NCBI GenBank assembly: GCA_903950295.1
Contig: CAJBAP010000259.1
Coordinates: 1 to 25,799 of the forward strand
From: an uncultured Rhodocyclaceae bacterium
GTDB taxonomy: Bacteria > Pseudomonadota > Gammaproteobacteria > Burkholderiales > Rhodocyclaceae
Length of the DNA: 25,799 bases
Reading direction: 5' to 3'
In this document: piece after piece, positions 24,155 through 25,799 of the stretch
Layout: every line of letters begins with the position of its first letter
Position numbering within the stretch: the stretch's first letter is position 1
Program-made: the position numbers and the translations under genes
Notes under the pieces: model-generated
The model's database searches: none
What the model saw: the letters and a program-made list of their open reading frames with translations, nothing else
Told to the model about the DNA's origin: nothing

Positions 24155-24177
24155 CCGTCCCGCCAGCGCCGACTTTT
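24155..24177 (+). repeat. Dispersed 23-bp repeat, copy 7
   Basis: Perfect match to the core. The flank just upstream (GCCGATTTCTACCG, 24144-24157) is an imperfect duplicate of its 3' end (GCCGACTTTTACCG, 24168-24181), 12 of 14 identical with a 24-bp period. Confidence 0.9.
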
Positions 24178-24239
24178 ACCGTTTTCTCATCGGCAGCAAG
24201 TCTGGCCGCAATGAAAATGTGTACTGCCGCTGTGCCCGC

Positions 24240-24438
24240 TCACCGTGTGCCGCGAGCGTGACCCCAAAGGGTTTGAATGGGCAGCACAAACAAACGCGGT
24301 CCAAAGGGCAGACTAGTCTCACCGTCATACAACACCACACCACAGGTGAACCGATCCCCGGCAATTTCATGGAGTTTTCGCAACCCCCGAAAATCTTCAG
24401 CGCGCAGGCAACGCCAGTGTCGGCAAAAGTGGTGGATT
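24240..24438 (-). pseudogene. C-terminal remnant of a DUF4143-type AAA ATPase gene
   Basis: The minus strand encodes RAEDFRGLRKLHEIAGDRF followed by TCGVVLYDGETSLPFGPRLF and VLPIQTLW near a stop codon at 24240. This matches the C-terminal tail typical of AAA/DUF4143 proteins (EDFRGLR, then GVVLYDG, then LPFG, then ALW). Only about 60 residues remain. The upstream sequence in this frame loses the family pattern, suggesting a frameshift and loss of the ATPase domain. Such genes are commonly mobile, toxin-antitoxin-like accessory genes. Identification is from memory of family tail motifs. Confidence 0.55.
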
Positions 24439-24495
24439 TGGCGTCGGCTGATTGAAAACTTATACAGCGGCCAAATGAAATACTTATTCACGGCA

Positions 24496-24515
24496 GATTG
24501 AATAAAACTTCAATC
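24496..24515. other. AT-rich perfect hairpin
   Basis: GATTGAA, loop TAAAAC, TTCAATC: a 7-bp perfect inverted repeat about 75 nt beyond the lpdA stop on the minus strand. It could be a weak 3' structure for lpdA or part of the repeat debris. Confidence 0.35.
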
Positions 24516-24537
24516 CCGCACCTGCCGGTTCATCATA

Positions 24538-24560
24538 CCGGGCCGCCAGCGCCGACTTTT
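24538..24560 (+). repeat. Dispersed 23-bp repeat, copy 8
   Basis: Two mismatches near the 5' end (CCGGGC for CCGTCC). Directly after it, about 24569-24592, GTCCCGCCCGCCCCATATTT looks like a further degenerate copy running into the 3' end of lpdA. Confidence 0.75.
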
Positions 24561-24588
24561 GCGGGCGTCGTCCCGCCCGCCCCATATT

Positions 24589-25799
24589 TCAGCGTTTCTT
24601 CATCGGCGGCAAATCGGTACAGCTGCCGTGCGCCACTTCCGCCGCCATGCCAATGCTCTCGCCCAGCGTGGGATGCGGATGAATGGTCTTGCCGATATCG
24701 ACCGCGTCGGCGCCCATCTCGATCGCCAGGCAGATCTCGCCGATCATGTCGCCGGCCGACGGGCCGACGATGGTTCCGCCGACGATGCGGTGACCACCGT
24801 TCTCACTGGCATCAAAGATCAGCTTGGTAAAGCCATAGTCGGCGCCGTTGGCAATGGCACGGCCAGAAGCCGCCCAGGGAAACTTCGCCACTTCGATCTT
24901 GCGGCCCGCCTCCTTCGCCTGCGCTTCGGTGATGCCGACCCAGGCGACTTCGGGATGCGTGTAGGCAACGCTGGGGATCACGCTGGCATCGAAGTACGCC
25001 TTCTGACCGGCGGCGACCTCGGCGGCGACATGCGCCTCATGCACGGCCTTGTGGGCCAGCATCGGCTGGCCAACGATGTCACCGATGGCAAAGATGTGTG
25101 GCACGTTGGTACGCATCTGGCCGTCGACCGGAATGAAGCCGCGCTCATTGACGGTCACGCCCGCTTTCTCGGCAGCGATCTTCTTGCCGTTCGGGCTACG
25201 CCCGGCGGCTTGCAGGATCAGGTCGTAGCGCTCTGCTTCGGCAGGAGCTTGCTCACCTTCGAACTTCACCCACAAGCCATCGTCCTTGGCCTCGACGGCA
25301 ACGGTCTTCGTCTTCAGCATGATCTTGTCGAAGCGCTGGGCATTCTGCTTTTCCCAAACCTTGACGGCGTCTCGATCTGGCCCTTGCATCAGGGCATCGA
25401 GCATTTCGACGACATCGACGCGCGCGCCGAGAGTCGAATACACCGTCGCCATTTCCAGCCCGATGATGCCGCCACCGATGACCAGCATTTTTTGCGGTAC
25501 GGCGCGTAGCTCGAGTGCGCCGGTGGAATCGACAATGCGCGGATCGCGCGGAATGAAAGGCAGATGGAAGGCGGCAGAACCGGCGGCGATAATGCACTTC
25601 TGGAAACGGATGACTTGCTTCGCGCCGGTTTTTTCCTGCGCCGCGCCTGTCATCGTTTCCACTTCGAGATGATGGGCATCGAGGAAGCTGCCGTAACCGC
25701 GCACGACCTCCACCTTGCGGGCCTTGGCCATGCCGGCAAGACCACCGGTGAGCTTGCCGACGACTTTCTCCTTGTGCGCGCGCAGCTTGCCGATATCGA
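24589..25799 (-). CDS. lpdA: Dihydrolipoyl dehydrogenase (E3), 5' end outside the window
   Basis: The flavoprotein that reoxidises dihydrolipoamide to lipoamide with NAD+, as the E3 of pyruvate or other 2-oxo acid dehydrogenase complexes. About 402 C-terminal residues are present: the end of the FAD domain (DIGKLRAHKEKVVGKLTGGL, AAGS), the NAD-binding Rossmann motif VIGGGIIGLEMATVYSTLG, the FAD-contacting PHIFAIGDI and the dimerisation domain with the catalytic pair in HPHPTLGE. The frame is open to the right edge, so the redox CxxxxC and FAD GxGxxG regions lie beyond 25799; a further N-terminal lipoyl domain, found in some betaproteobacterial E3 proteins, cannot be assessed. The gene ends MKKR-stop at 24589. 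Confidence 0.95.
   Translation of the reverse strand, partial: DIGKLRAHKEKVVGKLTGGLAGMAKARKVEVVRGYGSFLDAHHLEVETMTGAAQEKTGAKQVIRFQKCIIAAGSAAFHLPFIPRDPRIVDSTGALELRAVPQKMLVIGGGIIGLEMATVYSTLGARVDVVEMLDALMQGPDRDAVKVWEKQNAQRFDKIMLKTKTVAVEAKDDGLWVKFEGEQAPAEAERYDLILQAAGRSPNGKKIAAEKAGVTVNERGFIPVDGQMRTNVPHIFAIGDIVGQPMLAHKAVHEAHVAAEVAAGQKAYFDASVIPSVAYTHPEVAWVGITEAQAKEAGRKIEVAKFPWAASGRAIANGADYGFTKLIFDASENGGHRIVGGTIVGPSAGDMIGEICLAIEMGADAVDIGKTIHPHPTLGESIGMAAEVAHGSCTDLPPMKKR

Larger units (their letters stand above)
23874..24588. other. Gene-poor region between the porin and lpdA
   Basis: A 715-bp stretch without an intact gene. It holds an interrupted inverted repeat (23915-23968), the decayed tail of a DUF4143-type ATPase gene on the minus strand (about 24240-24438), dispersed-repeat copies 7 and 8, the direct repeat CGGCWGATTGAA (24445-24456 and 24491-24502), and an AT-rich hairpin at 24496-24515. 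The mix of remnant and repeats suggests past insertion and deletion events. Confidence 0.6.

Noticed and set aside
24075..24455. 126-codon plus-strand frame in the porin-lpdA gap
   Set aside because: No domain; it crosses a dispersed repeat (ADFYRPASADFYR) and lies opposite the DUF4143 remnant.

Overview
The window looks like a chromosomal segment of a Gram-negative betaproteobacterium, most likely Rhodocyclales-like. This placement is an inference from the style of the proteins (PstS, RpiA, pyruvate-dehydrogenase-type E3, 7TMR-DISM hybrid kinase), the fairly high GC and the outer-membrane components; no rRNA or other taxonomic marker is present.

Layout. (1) 1-1970, minus strand: housekeeping genes. 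A partial pstC and pstS (high-affinity phosphate uptake) lie behind a clear Pho box at 1264-1281, with rpiA (ribose-5-phosphate isomerase A) just upstream. (2) 2292-17573, minus strand: seven tightly packed, mostly overlapping genes that read as one secretion/surface-display operon. In transcription order they are a TolC-like outer-membrane lipoprotein, a periplasmic adaptor, a TIM-barrel-like protein with a four-cysteine cluster, a TIGR03032-type protein, a 2413-residue surface protein (ESPR leader, DUF4347, SwmB, FG-GAP and Ig/cadherin-like modules), a GAF-like/HlyD fusion, and an S2P (M50)-like membrane metalloprotease fused to a HlyD-like domain. No ABC ATPase or RND pump is encoded in the run. 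(3) 17845-23873, plus strand and divergent from the operon: a REC-AraC response regulator, a 7TMR-DISM hybrid histidine kinase, a solute-binding/GGDEF protein with a variant GGEVF motif, and an outer-membrane porin. These are tightly packed and probably co-transcribed. (4) 23874-24588: a gene-poor stretch with inverted repeats, the decayed tail of a DUF4143-type ATPase gene and two copies of a short dispersed repeat. (5) 24589-25799, minus strand: the C-terminal part of dihydrolipoyl dehydrogenase, running off the window.

How it fits together. The divergent two-component/c-di-GMP genes are well placed to control the secretion operon from the shared 271-bp intergenic region, which holds a 21-bp-period direct repeat of the kind AraC-family proteins bind. 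TolC, three adaptor-type proteins and the M50-HlyD fusion would form an envelope-spanning route for the giant protein, while the Cys-cluster and TIGR03032 proteins are candidate maturation factors. This functional picture is inferred from domains and gene order.

A second system-level signal is a 23-bp dispersed repeat with eight copies in 25.8 kb, on both strands. Four copies are intergenic and four lie inside genes. The coding copies are read in different frames, so the DNA rather than the peptide is what is conserved.
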